A stretch of 47,895 bases of DNA from an uncultured Bacteroidales bacterium (lineage in GTDB: Bacteria > Bacteroidota > Bacteroidia > Bacteroidales > F082), in the NCBI GenBank assembly GCA_937906455.1, contig CALCYT010000013.1, positions 1-47,895 of the forward strand, read 5' to 3'. The translations under genes and the position numbers were made by a program. Shown piece after piece: positions 1 to 8,265 of this stretch. The first letter of the stretch is position 1; every line of letters starts with the position of its first letter. A model generated the notes under the pieces. That model worked only from the letters and a program-made list of their open reading frames with translations, had not been told where the DNA came from and searched no databases.

Positions 1-53
1 ATCTCTGAAAAGGTCTGTATCCCTATCGGGTATCTGCGACGCTGAGTGTTCAT
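1..53 (-). CDS. AAA-ATPase-like / PD-(D/E)XK nuclease protein, N-terminal fragment (runs off window)
   Basis: A minus-strand reading frame opens with ATG at 53 and continues without a stop to the left edge. Its first residues include the stretch RRRYPIGIQTFSEI. This resembles the conserved opening of the Bacteroidetes AAA-ATPase-like proteins (AAA-ATPase_like/DUF1703 family), which usually read K/R-YPIGIQ-F followed by a YVDKT motif that would lie outside the window. These are large (about 500 residue) proteins of unknown role with a P-loop domain and a C-terminal nuclease fold. A TAnnTTTG box lies just upstream, which fits a real start. Only 17 full codons are visible, so the family call rests on a short match. 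Confidence 0.6.
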   Translation of the reverse strand, partial: MNTQRRRYPIGIQTFSE

Positions 54-74
54 ATCCGTATATTTTTCAAATTG

Positions 75-82
75 CAAATATA
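75..82 (-). promoter_or_regulatory. -7 promoter box (TATATTTG) for the partial gene at 53
   Basis: On the minus strand this reads TATATTTG, matching the Bacteroidetes TAnnTTTG -7 consensus, about 22 bases before the ATG at 53. The rest of 83-198 is AT-rich with no coding signal. Confidence 0.6.
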
Positions 83-198
83 CAATTAAAATTCGGATTA
101 AGCATCATTATCTCACAAAAAAATGACATAATAGGCCAAAAAATTTTAACATTTGGGAAAATACCGTTTCAAAACCTAATAATGTTTTTTGCATTTCA

Positions 199-226
199 AA
201 AAAAGGACGCGCAATGGCACGTCCCT
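199..226 (-). terminator. Rho-independent terminator after the metallo-hydrolase gene
   Basis: GGACG (205-209) pairs with CGTCC (220-224) around a 10-base loop, and the A-run before it is a T-run on the minus strand. It follows the stop of the minus-strand gene at 277. The same AAGGANG/CNTCCTT design recurs at 4541 and 8212. Confidence 0.55.
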
Positions 227-292
227 ACTCTCTACTCTATACTCTAAACTAAAAAACTGACTCTAAACTCTAAACTCTAAACTCTCAACTCC
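227..292. repeat. 7-bp tandem tract, unit ACTCTAA (tract A)
   Basis: The plus strand reads as consecutive heptamers: ACTCTCT, ACTCTAT, ACTCTAA, then a 12-base interruption, then ACTCTAA three times, ACTCTCA and ACTCC. The stop codon of the neighbouring gene (277-279, TAG on the minus strand) lies inside the tract, so the last codons of that gene are tract sequence. Confidence 0.8.
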
Positions 293-1686
293 ACCATCTC
301 CCCTGCCTCCGGAATCACCACATCCTTAAACCCGTTGTTTTTCCTCAGATACTTTGCGTATCTCTCCTGCACTCCAGCCTCGCCGTGAACGACAAACACC
401 TTCTTCACCTTGTCTGGATTCTGGCATCTGAGGTACTCCGCCATCTCTTGGTAGTCGCCGTGTCCGCTGAAGGCGTCGATGCTGCGCACCTCGGCGTTCA
501 CCTTATGCGGCATGCCGAAGATGGAGATATCCTTCTCACCCGACAGTATGCGGGCGCCGAGTGTCGTAGGGGCGCAATAGCCCACGGCAAGCACCGTGTT
601 CTTCGGGTTGTCGATGTTGTTGGCTATATGATGTTTCACCCTGCCGGCTTCCATCATGCCCGACGCCGAGATGATGATGCACGGCTCCTTTGAGTTGTTC
701 AACGCCTTGCTCTTGGCGACATCCGTTATATAATGCAGGCTGTTGAAGCCGAACGGGTCGTCATCGTAACGCAACACCTCCGCCACGTCTTTGTTGAAAT
801 CGCCGAGATGCATCTTGAAGATGGAGGTGGCATTGGTGGCCAGCGGACTATCGACATACACAGGGATGCGCGGCAAATCACCGCTGTTGTAGGCGTTGTT
901 GAGGATATACACTATCTCCTGTGTCCTGCCGATGGCGAATGACGGGATGATGAGCTTGCCTTTCTTCTCCACGCAGGTATGCCTGATTATGTCGAGAAGC
1001 TCTTTCTCAGCCCCTGTCTTGTCCTGATGCAGCCTGTCACCGTAGGTGCTTTCCGTGATGAGGTAGTCGCACTGCTCGAATGGCGCCGGTGGTCGCAGCA
1101 GATAGTTGGAGGCGCGCCCGATGTCGCCGGTATAGCCCACCTTGATAACCTTGCCGTTCTCGTCAATCATGATGGTGGCGCAGGCACTGCCGAGCATGTG
1201 GCCGGTGTTGTAAAACTTCACGCTGACGTTGTTGTCGAGGTAAAACCTGCGATTAGGCTCAGTGGTGATGAACAGTTCCATGCAGTCACGGGCGTCTTTC
1301 TCAGTATATATAGGCTCCACCGGCTTCAGTCCCTGACGCGAGCGTTTCTTGTTAAACCAATGAGTATCATTCTCTTGTATGAAACCACTGTCAGGAAGCA
1401 TTATAGAACACAGCTCGCGTGTCGCCGTGGTGCATATCACAGAGCCTCGGAAACCCAACTTGTAGAAATATGGTATCAGGCCCGAATGGTCGATGTGAGC
1501 ATGCGTCAAAATGATGCTGTCAATCTCCTTCGGGTCAACCATGATGTTGCGGTTCATGGCATCAGTCTCCAGACCCTTGCCTTGAAACATTCCGCAGTCA
1601 AGCAAGAGCTTCTTGCCTTTGTCGGTGACGATAAGATGCTTACTGCCTGTCACCTCGCGCGCTGCGCCTATAAACTTGATTCTCAT
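277..1686 (-). CDS. Metallo-beta-lactamase-fold hydrolase with beta-CASP and KH-like tail regions (RNA-processing type)
   Basis: A 469-residue soluble protein of the CPSF/RNase J-like metallo-hydrolase superfamily. Visible motifs are the zinc-binding THAHIDHSG (residues 61-69), a GHMLGSA histidine motif, the YTGDIGR aspartate motif, TESTYGDR, and the beta-CASP elements PSFAIGRTQE and SASGMMEAGRVKHH. It ends with the AFSGHGDY histidine region common in this group. Family members are predicted or known RNA endonucleases; the substrate here is unknown. Its ATG overlaps the stop of the upstream gingipain gene by one base (TAATG), so it is probably translated from that transcript. The last residues (ELRV) and the stop are encoded inside a 7-bp tandem tract. 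Confidence 0.85.
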   Translation of the reverse strand: MRIKFIGAAREVTGSKHLIVTDKGKKLLLDCGMFQGKGLETDAMNRNIMVDPKEIDSIILTHAHIDHSGLIPYFYKLGFRGSVICTTATRELCSIMLPDSGFIQENDTHWFNKKRSRQGLKPVEPIYTEKDARDCMELFITTEPNRRFYLDNNVSVKFYNTGHMLGSACATIMIDENGKVIKVGYTGDIGRASNYLLRPPAPFEQCDYLITESTYGDRLHQDKTGAEKELLDIIRHTCVEKKGKLIIPSFAIGRTQEIVYILNNAYNSGDLPRIPVYVDSPLATNATSIFKMHLGDFNKDVAEVLRYDDDPFGFNSLHYITDVAKSKALNNSKEPCIIISASGMMEAGRVKHHIANNIDNPKNTVLAVGYCAPTTLGARILSGEKDISIFGMPHKVNAEVRSIDAFSGHGDYQEMAEYLRCQNPDKVKKVFVVHGEAGVQERYAKYLRKNNGFKDVVIPEAGEMVELRV

Positions 1687-4514
1687 TATCTTAACACGTT
1701 TATTAGTCTGACAAAACTACCGTTGTCTGTCATGATATTTACTAAATACATTCCATTCACAAATATGCTCATGTCTATTATAACATCATCATTATCAACA
1801 TGTTGCATCAACACGACCTGGCCTGTCATATTCACCACCGACACCTGTCTCATGGCATCGGCTTGGATATTCACCTTACCGGATGTCGGGTTGGGATAAA
1901 TCGACACATTATCTGCATTCTCTTCGTTAACTGACGTATAATCAATTACTTCCACCTTAGTCAGGAGATAATCCGACTGGCATTCGTTCTGATAGAAAGC
2001 GATTATCCTGTAATAATACAGACCGGGTGTCTCCACCTCGTCATTACATTCATAATGAGCGATGGAAGGCGTGTTGACGATACGCTTAACCAATTCATAA
2101 TCAATGTCATCCACGCTTCTATAAATCTCGAATCTATCGAGGGTGAACTCATATTCGGCTCTATCCCACGACAAATGTGCGCCAAATTCGCCTTCATCAT
2201 AATAATTCTCGCCCACGAAATTCTCCGGTTGCGGGCAAGTCACAGGCAGCGGCTCTGTCACGATCACCGTGACTGCCGCCGATGCGGTGGTGGTGCCATC
2301 GTAAACAGTCACCGTATATGTCATTGCTCCTGCCTCTGTCGGCATCGCCGTCGTTGTGGCCGCCGTTGGGTCGGCTATGGTCTCTGCCGATGTCCATTCG
2401 TATGTGTAGGACTCTTCGCCTCCGGTGGCTTCGGCCGTCAAAGTGACTGATTCTCCGAGTGTTACGGTGTCGGAGTCGGCTGTTGCGACCACCAACAATG
2501 GTATCGGTGCCGAGCCGTCGGTTATCGCTATATTGGTGAAGTACGTCTTCTTGTTGTACCCAAACACCGTGAGGGTGGCGAAGCCTGTCGTGTCAACGGC
2601 CTCGAAGTTGATTGTGGCGCCGTCGCCGTCAATCATCTCGGAGCCTAATATCTCGCCGTTGAATGTCAGTGTCGCCAAGGCGCCGTCTCCGTTGGTGGTG
2701 CTCACGGTGAAGCTGGTGGCTGAAGGGCTTAACGTTGTTGCCGCCGTCACGCCCATATCCGCCGGCACCGCGTTGCGCAGCGTCAACGTCGGGTCACCAA
2801 ACAAAATCCATGTGTTATATGTGCCTTTCACCGCATTTTGGTTCGGACCTTGGTCAAGAACCTTCATGTTGCCGTTGATGGAGACGCCGCCCATGGTGCG
2901 CCGGATGTTGTCGTTGTACGACTCCACTAAGATGTCAACCATCTCATCTTGTCCATACATGGGAGGCACCCACGGCTGTGAGATATATGAGAACATGCCG
3001 CCTATGGCGCCGGTCGGGTTGCCGTTGCTGTTGTTGGTGGCGCGCATCCAGGCCTCGGCGAAACAGGGACTGCTGTTGTCGTATTTCCCGTTGAGGCAAG
3101 CCACCGAGATGACGTAAGGCAGCTTGTAATCGTTGGTCAAGGCGTTGACATGCGAGTTGCTGTAGTTGAAGACGCCCCAGCCTGTCACATAGCCGTGGTT
3201 GCAGTAGTTTATGATGCTCACACCTCCGTTGATATGTGCGCTCACGGCACTTGCGTTGGATGCCGTGGTACCGGTAACATTTTGATAATCACGATAAACG
3301 TCAGTGTAGTTGTATCCCAACAAATCTGTTCTGATATTGTCAATATGTTGATAATCATCTTCATTGAAATGACCACTTGAACCCGCCGAAGTCGAGACGC
3401 CCTGTCCGACGGTCAGCCATGTGGCGTTTTCGTCCAAATCACGCTCATAATTAAGCACTTTGTTCACATGGTTTGTCACCTGCGCCTCCGTCTCACAGCA
3501 GAAACGTCCCACTATGACTTCGTTGTAATAGTCGTTGCCCGCGAGCTGTCCGTATTGGACGTCGCCGTAACCCGAATATCCGTTGGAGCCTGCGCCTGCC
3601 GAGATATAGACTCCCGGAATCTGCTCCACATCGCCAACGAGAAGTATGTCGGTCATGTCGGGATGCTCCGCGTAATAATTCTGGATGTATGATCGTATCG
3701 CCGGCGCGTTGTTACCTGTGACAGTGGTCCCGACCATTGTGGTGGGGCGTCCTATCTGTCTCTTCCACGCCACAAAAGGCTCCATGGCCGTCATGAAGTC
3801 GTCGTGACAAATGATGAGCAACTCGCCGTCGTCGGCAATGGAAACGTATTTCGACATCAACTCGTTGTAATTGATATACCGGTTCTCGTAAATCTTCCTG
3901 AACTCAGGGTCCAAGACGAAGGCATCCCTGCGTTTTTCAATGACATTTCTGCTGTCAATGCCCACATTTTTCATTTTTATGACAAGATGGCTGTAAACCC
4001 TCAGGGTCTTCGTCACCGGATTATATAAATAAGGTGTGACAACCATGTTCTGACCTCTCACATCACGATGGATATACGGCTCATGGAGCTTCACAACCCG
4101 TGAAGGATAAAAGGCATCTTGTTGATACATAGTGCCATACGTATATGGCACGTCTTCCGGAGCCACGCTTCTCGGGAAATCGCCTTTCGAGGGAGCCACC
4201 TCTATGTTCTGATAGTCAACATATTGAGCGTCAACGAGTTCGACATCCATCAGAGCGTTATCGCCAATCACCGTGGGAATCACCATACTCGACACGTCGG
4301 GCTCGCCTGCCTGCGCCATAAGCATCATTTTCTTATTGGTGACCACAACGGCATCGCCATTGGGAGTCGTCACCGGATGGGAAATAAATCCATCGACATT
4401 AATTTCGACGACAATTTCCTTCTCTGTTGATGAAACAAGATTCGCATCCCAGCCCTGTGCAAAAGCCAAGTGACTGATAATCAATCCGATTGTTAAAAAT
4501 AGATGTTTTTTCAT
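1686..4514 (-). CDS. Rgp-like gingipain family (C25) cysteine peptidase with T9SS sorting domain
   Basis: A 942-residue secreted endopeptidase. I chose the ATG at 4514 because a promoter -7 box overlaps the upstream ATG and MKKHLFLTIGL begins a normal signal peptide ending at AFAQ. After a pro-region the C25 catalytic domain shows the histidine in CNHG (His440) and the nucleophile in VACLNGKYD (Cys473), followed by PCFAEAWMRA, as in arginine gingipains. The segment YGQLAGNDYYNE matches the Rgp strand whose Asp sets arginine preference, so cleavage after Arg is inferred. Then come an Ig-fold domain, a PKD-like repeat (about 690-760), an FN3-like domain (770-860) and a T9SS type A tail with SIYPNPTSG (about 875). 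The product would be exported through Sec and then T9SS to the cell surface. Kgp-like specificity is less likely. Confidence 0.88.
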   Translation of the reverse strand: MKKHLFLTIGLIISHLAFAQGWDANLVSSTEKEIVVEINVDGFISHPVTTPNGDAVVVTNKKMMLMAQAGEPDVSSMVIPTVIGDNALMDVELVDAQYVDYQNIEVAPSKGDFPRSVAPEDVPYTYGTMYQQDAFYPSRVVKLHEPYIHRDVRGQNMVVTPYLYNPVTKTLRVYSHLVIKMKNVGIDSRNVIEKRRDAFVLDPEFRKIYENRYINYNELMSKYVSIADDGELLIICHDDFMTAMEPFVAWKRQIGRPTTMVGTTVTGNNAPAIRSYIQNYYAEHPDMTDILLVGDVEQIPGVYISAGAGSNGYSGYGDVQYGQLAGNDYYNEVIVGRFCCETEAQVTNHVNKVLNYERDLDENATWLTVGQGVSTSAGSSGHFNEDDYQHIDNIRTDLLGYNYTDVYRDYQNVTGTTASNASAVSAHINGGVSIINYCNHGYVTGWGVFNYSNSHVNALTNDYKLPYVISVACLNGKYDNSSPCFAEAWMRATNNSNGNPTGAIGGMFSYISQPWVPPMYGQDEMVDILVESYNDNIRRTMGGVSINGNMKVLDQGPNQNAVKGTYNTWILFGDPTLTLRNAVPADMGVTAATTLSPSATSFTVSTTNGDGALATLTFNGEILGSEMIDGDGATINFEAVDTTGFATLTVFGYNKKTYFTNIAITDGSAPIPLLVVATADSDTVTLGESVTLTAEATGGEESYTYEWTSAETIADPTAATTTAMPTEAGAMTYTVTVYDGTTTASAAVTVIVTEPLPVTCPQPENFVGENYYDEGEFGAHLSWDRAEYEFTLDRFEIYRSVDDIDYELVKRIVNTPSIAHYECNDEVETPGLYYYRIIAFYQNECQSDYLLTKVEVIDYTSVNEENADNVSIYPNPTSGKVNIQADAMRQVSVVNMTGQVVLMQHVDNDDVIIDMSIFVNGMYLVNIMTDNGSFVRLINVLR

Positions 4515-4529
4515 GGTGATAAATTTTTG

Positions 4530-4537
4530 CAAATATA
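4530..4537 (-). promoter_or_regulatory. -7 promoter box (TATATTTG) for the first Rgp-like gene
   Basis: Minus-strand TATATTTG followed by GC, 16 bases before the ATG at 4514. It overlaps the alternative upstream start, which decides the start choice. Confidence 0.65.
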
Positions 4538-4540
4538 ATA

Positions 4541-4567
4541 AAAAAGGACGCCGATAGCGACGTCCTT
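4541..4567 (-). terminator. Terminator of the second Rgp-like gene
   Basis: AAGGACG (4544-4550) pairs with CGTCCTT (4561-4567); on the minus strand a T-run follows. It sits just before the promoter of the next gene. Confidence 0.7.
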
Positions 4568-4587
4568 CGTAATTTTTTTAATCAAAT

Positions 4588-7500
4588 TCATTTGATAACG
4601 ACTTTCTGAATCTCGGTGTTGCCGTTTGCGACCACCTTCAGGAAATAAACTCCGTTGAGTTCGCTCACGTCAACGGCGGTCTTTCCGTTAGCGTTGCCGC
4701 TCATCACCACCTGGCCGATGCTGTTAACTATCTGATATTCATAGTTATTGACATTGGTCACGATATTCATCACGCCGTTTGCCGGATTTGGATATACGCT
4801 CACCGACATCTCGCTTATTTCCTCGACTCCGTCGAAATCGACCTGGACGAACAGCGTCACCGGTGCCGACATAGAGCCATTGGCATTGACAGCATACACC
4901 GAATATTTGTATGTGCCGCTCTCTTCAAGGGCATCGACATATTCTGTTTCGGTTACTGTCGCAAGTGTGGCGTCGTTGCGTTTCACCAAGTATGATTCCG
5001 CGTCGGCTGAGCCTTCCCATGTCAGCATCACGTCATGGCCTTCGACGGTGGCCTCAAGTCCCGTCGCCGGGTCGATGAATGTGATGACACTGGTTGGCGG
5101 GAAGAGGATGTCGTCAATCATGGCGCAGTCACCGCCGTTGTTCACCGAGCCGTCCTTGGTGTAGCTCCATTTGAATGTGTGCTGACCCGCTGTCACGGCC
5201 TGTGTGAACTGTGTCCATGACACCTCGCCTGACCATGTACCCTTCTCCTGGTTGTCCATGTAGAAGTGCAGCTTGTCATAGTTGGTTTCTGACGACACAT
5301 AATACATAAATGTAAGCTCACCGGCTGCGAGCACGTTCACTGTAAGTGTGATGTTATAGTCTGAGTTTGCCATGCCTGCATTGGCTGACTTCGCGCATTT
5401 CGTGCCTTTCACGCCTCCATCGACGATGGTCCAGGCGTTAGGTGTGCTGAAGGTCCAGTCGCTGCCGAATGTGCCTGACTCGAAGTCTTCCATGATGGCG
5501 CCATAGCTCAGCACGAAGATGTTCTGAACCACGAAGAGTCCTGATGTCATCTCGTATGCCACCTCGAATGTGGTGCCCGGCTCAACGCTTTCAGCGACGG
5601 TGTAGCCGGCGTTCAGCGTGATGGTCTCGCCACCCTCGATAACGTCGTCAAACGCTATTGTCTCAGGGTCGAATACGAGGTCTGGTGAGCAGCTTATCAA
5701 GGTGAACTCGCCGCCATACAACGGGGCTGAGCCTGAGTTCAGGAATGTCAGAGCCACATCGGTGTCGGTAGTCACCATGTTGTTGAAGGCGAGCACAGGA
5801 GCGTGCAGGTCAATGATAATCTTACCAACCCACACATCTGTGCCGTCTGTGACATTGACGTCAAGCTGTGCCTTTGTCCCGTCAGGTACGTTGGCCGACA
5901 CCTCAAACTGGAAGCCTTCTATTGTCAACACCTCGTCAGGGTTGATGGCGTCGAAGGCTACTTCAGCAGCTGTGATGTTGATGTATTCATTTTCTGTTGA
6001 GATTGTCGCCACTACATTGTTGGCAATATCCACACCCACGTTCTTGAAGTCAATCGACAGGTCGATGGTCTCGCCATAGTTAGCCTGAGGAGCGCTCATC
6101 TCGTAACCGTTCACCGTGACGTATGCGCCTTCTGCCGGCAGGACATCGATTTCACCCACGTATGTCGCTCTGTTGAAGCCCATCACCACCAAAGTGGCGC
6201 CACCCACATTCGACAAGGCCGGGAATGTCATCGTGCAATGACCGTTGATGAGCCTCTGCGATGCGAGCACCTCGCCGTCCATCGACAATGTGGCGATAGC
6301 GTAATCGGCATCGGCATATACTTCGAGTTCTGTCATCCCGAGCATCAGCACCGACGGTGTCGCCGTCACGCTCATGTCGGTCGGGTTGGCTGTACGAACC
6401 ATCAATGACGGGTCGCCGAAGAGCACCCATGTGTCATGGCATTCAGTGTCGTTACTCTTATCGATGACGTCCATGTTGCCGTTCAACGAGGCGCCTGCCA
6501 AAGTGTGGTTAAACTGGTCAACGTTACGCCATTCGCACAAGACGTTAACCATCTCGTCTTGTCCGTACATCGGTGGGATCCAGGGCTGTGACATCCATGA
6601 GAACATGCCTCCGATAGCACCTGTAGGTGTGCCGTTGGAGTTGTTGGTGGCACGCATCCAAGCCTCAGCGAAGCATTCGCCGCCTGCGCCGCCGTAGTCG
6701 AACTTACCGTTCAGGCAGGCCACCGACCAGACGATAGGCCACATATTGTCGTTTGTCAAAGCGTTGACGTTGCTGGTGCTGTAGTTGGCGACGCCCCAGC
6801 TTGTCTCTGAACCGTGGTTGCAGTAGTTGATGATGCTGATACCTTGGTTTGTCGTCGCGCTGATTGTCGATGTGCTTGCGTCACCGCCGCTGCCGCCGTG
6901 ATGCTCCGTGACCACAGAATAGGTGTAGTGCAACAGTGTGTCGCGGATAAGGTCGATGTGACGATAGTCGTCTTCACCGAAGTGACCGCTGCCTGCGCCG
7001 TAGTATCCGATACCCATGCCTTTGTCGCACCATGTCACATTCGGCTGCAAATCGCGCTCATAATAAAGCACCTTGTTGACCTGTGATGTCACATGGGCGT
7101 TGGTCTGCACTGAGAAACGGCCAATGAACACCTCCGGATAGTGGTCGGTACCCTCGACTTGGCCGAACCAGTTGTCGGAACGCTCTGAGCCGAGGCTATG
7201 TGGTGTGATGTGTTCATAGTCACCGACGAACAACACATAAACGAGGTTATGGTTGGGGTCGTTGTACATGTTTGAGATATAGCTCTTGATACCTGTGTCG
7301 CTGTTTCCGCCAGCCGTTGTCACGCTCACCATCGTGGTAGGACGGCCTGACTGGTTTTTCCATTCCACCAAAGGCTCCATGCTTGTCATGAACTGGTCGG
7401 CGCAGATGATGAGCATCTCGCCGTTGTCCTCGATGAAAGGATATTTTCCGGCAGCCTCGGCGAAGTTGATGAAACGACGCTCATAAGATGCCTTGAACTC

Positions 7501-8148
7501 CGGAGAGGTCTTGACAGTGTTGCTCTTACGCGCGAGTTTCGGGTTCTCGCCGTTGTCGCTCACCTTTGTCATGGCTATTGTCATGTTTGTGTAAACACGC
7601 AATGTCTTGGTCACAGGGTTGTATGCGAACGGACGCACCACTATGTTCTGGCCGCGGAAGTCCCTGATGATGTAAGGGGCGTCGAGCGACACCTGAGCCG
7701 CCGGCCAAAATGCGTCTTGCTGATACATCTCACCGTAGGTGTAAGGGACATCCTCAGGATTGATTTGACGGCTGAAGTTGCCTTTGGAAGGAGCCACCTC
7801 GACATTCTCATAGTCAACGTATGTCGAGTTGACAACGGTAACTTTCATTTCCGCCATGTCACCAATCATAACCGGGATGACATCGTATGAGAGTTGCGGC
7901 GCACCGGCCTCAAGCTCGTATGCCATGTCTTTCACGCTGACTACGACCTGCTTGCCTTCAGGGGTTGTCACGTTCTGTGTGTAAAAACCTGCGAGGTTAA
8001 CCTCGATAATCGTCTCATTCTCAGTGGATGAGATTAAGGTCTTTTTCATCGGCGACGGAGTCTCACTCGAGATTCCATGCCATTCCTGCGCGAATCCCAT
8101 AAACGAGAACAGCAGGAACAAAGCTGATAGTAATAATGATTTTCTCAT
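4588..8148 (-). CDS. Rgp-like gingipain family (C25) cysteine peptidase with adhesin, FN3 and T9SS domains
   Basis: A 1186-residue secreted peptidase with a signal peptide ending near FMGFAQ. The catalytic domain has CNHGSETSWG (His445) and VACLNGKFD (Cys478) with ECFAEAWMRA, and the arginine-pocket segment FGQVEGTDHYPE, so arginine preference is inferred. After an Ig-fold domain come two CARDB-like beta domains (about 690-880), a cleaved-adhesin or choice-of-anchor-like domain starting at MEDFESG (about 886), an FN3 domain (about 1026-1100) and a T9SS tail with SVYPNPANG (about 1118). Its catalytic half resembles the neighbouring Rgp-like gene, but roughly the last 390 residues are nearly identical to the Kgp-like neighbour, a mosaic that suggests recombination. 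It has its own promoter and terminator. Confidence 0.88.
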   Translation of the reverse strand: MRKSLLLSALFLLFSFMGFAQEWHGISSETPSPMKKTLISSTENETIIEVNLAGFYTQNVTTPEGKQVVVSVKDMAYELEAGAPQLSYDVIPVMIGDMAEMKVTVVNSTYVDYENVEVAPSKGNFSRQINPEDVPYTYGEMYQQDAFWPAAQVSLDAPYIIRDFRGQNIVVRPFAYNPVTKTLRVYTNMTIAMTKVSDNGENPKLARKSNTVKTSPEFKASYERRFINFAEAAGKYPFIEDNGEMLIICADQFMTSMEPLVEWKNQSGRPTTMVSVTTAGGNSDTGIKSYISNMYNDPNHNLVYVLFVGDYEHITPHSLGSERSDNWFGQVEGTDHYPEVFIGRFSVQTNAHVTSQVNKVLYYERDLQPNVTWCDKGMGIGYYGAGSGHFGEDDYRHIDLIRDTLLHYTYSVVTEHHGGSGGDASTSTISATTNQGISIINYCNHGSETSWGVANYSTSNVNALTNDNMWPIVWSVACLNGKFDYGGAGGECFAEAWMRATNNSNGTPTGAIGGMFSWMSQPWIPPMYGQDEMVNVLCEWRNVDQFNHTLAGASLNGNMDVIDKSNDTECHDTWVLFGDPSLMVRTANPTDMSVTATPSVLMLGMTELEVYADADYAIATLSMDGEVLASQRLINGHCTMTFPALSNVGGATLVVMGFNRATYVGEIDVLPAEGAYVTVNGYEMSAPQANYGETIDLSIDFKNVGVDIANNVVATISTENEYINITAAEVAFDAINPDEVLTIEGFQFEVSANVPDGTKAQLDVNVTDGTDVWVGKIIIDLHAPVLAFNNMVTTDTDVALTFLNSGSAPLYGGEFTLISCSPDLVFDPETIAFDDVIEGGETITLNAGYTVAESVEPGTTFEVAYEMTSGLFVVQNIFVLSYGAIMEDFESGTFGSDWTFSTPNAWTIVDGGVKGTKCAKSANAGMANSDYNITLTVNVLAAGELTFMYYVSSETNYDKLHFYMDNQEKGTWSGEVSWTQFTQAVTAGQHTFKWSYTKDGSVNNGGDCAMIDDILFPPTSVITFIDPATGLEATVEGHDVMLTWEGSADAESYLVKRNDATLATVTETEYVDALEESGTYKYSVYAVNANGSMSAPVTLFVQVDFDGVEEISEMSVSVYPNPANGVMNIVTNVNNYEYQIVNSIGQVVMSGNANGKTAVDVSELNGVYFLKVVANGNTEIQKVVIK
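4645..5805 (-). repeat. Long direct repeat, copy 1 (3' part of the second Rgp-like gene)
   Basis: About 1.16 kb that matches 8328-9486 at high nucleotide identity in the same orientation. It encodes the CARDB-like/adhesin/FN3/T9SS portion. Identity ends abruptly upstream of the APVLAFNNM segment, where the two proteins become clearly divergent. Confidence 0.8.
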
Positions 8149-8204
8149 AATTTTTTTATAAAATGGTTTGATAATATTTTACACCTTACTCTATTAATAG
8201 CCTG

Positions 8205-8212
8205 CAAAGATA
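8205..8212 (-). promoter_or_regulatory. -7 promoter box (TATCTTTG) for the second Rgp-like gene
   Basis: Minus-strand TATCTTTG followed by C, about 57 bases before the ATG at 8148, leaving a leader with no obvious structure. Confidence 0.65.
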
Positions 8213-8245
8213 TAAAAAAAAAGGATGCCGTAAACCGACATCCTT
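8212..8245 (-). terminator. Terminator of the Kgp-like gene
   Basis: AAGGATG (8221-8227) pairs with CATCCTT (8239-8245), preceded on the plus strand by a long A-run (T-run on the minus strand). Confidence 0.7.
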
Positions 8246-8265
8246 AATTTTTTTTAAAAAATAAT

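Noticed and set aside
227..292. CRISPR array
   Set aside because: Units are 7 bp and contiguous, without spacers; no cas genes in the window.
979..1899. 306-codon open frame on the plus strand opposite the metallo-hydrolase
   Set aside because: It is a shadow of a clear minus-strand gene with all catalytic motifs, has no recognisable protein features and crosses into the next gene.
2425..3117. 230-codon open frame opposite the first Rgp-like gene
   Set aside because: Antisense to a well-supported catalytic domain; composition (Ser/Val/Pro-rich) is typical of shadow frames.
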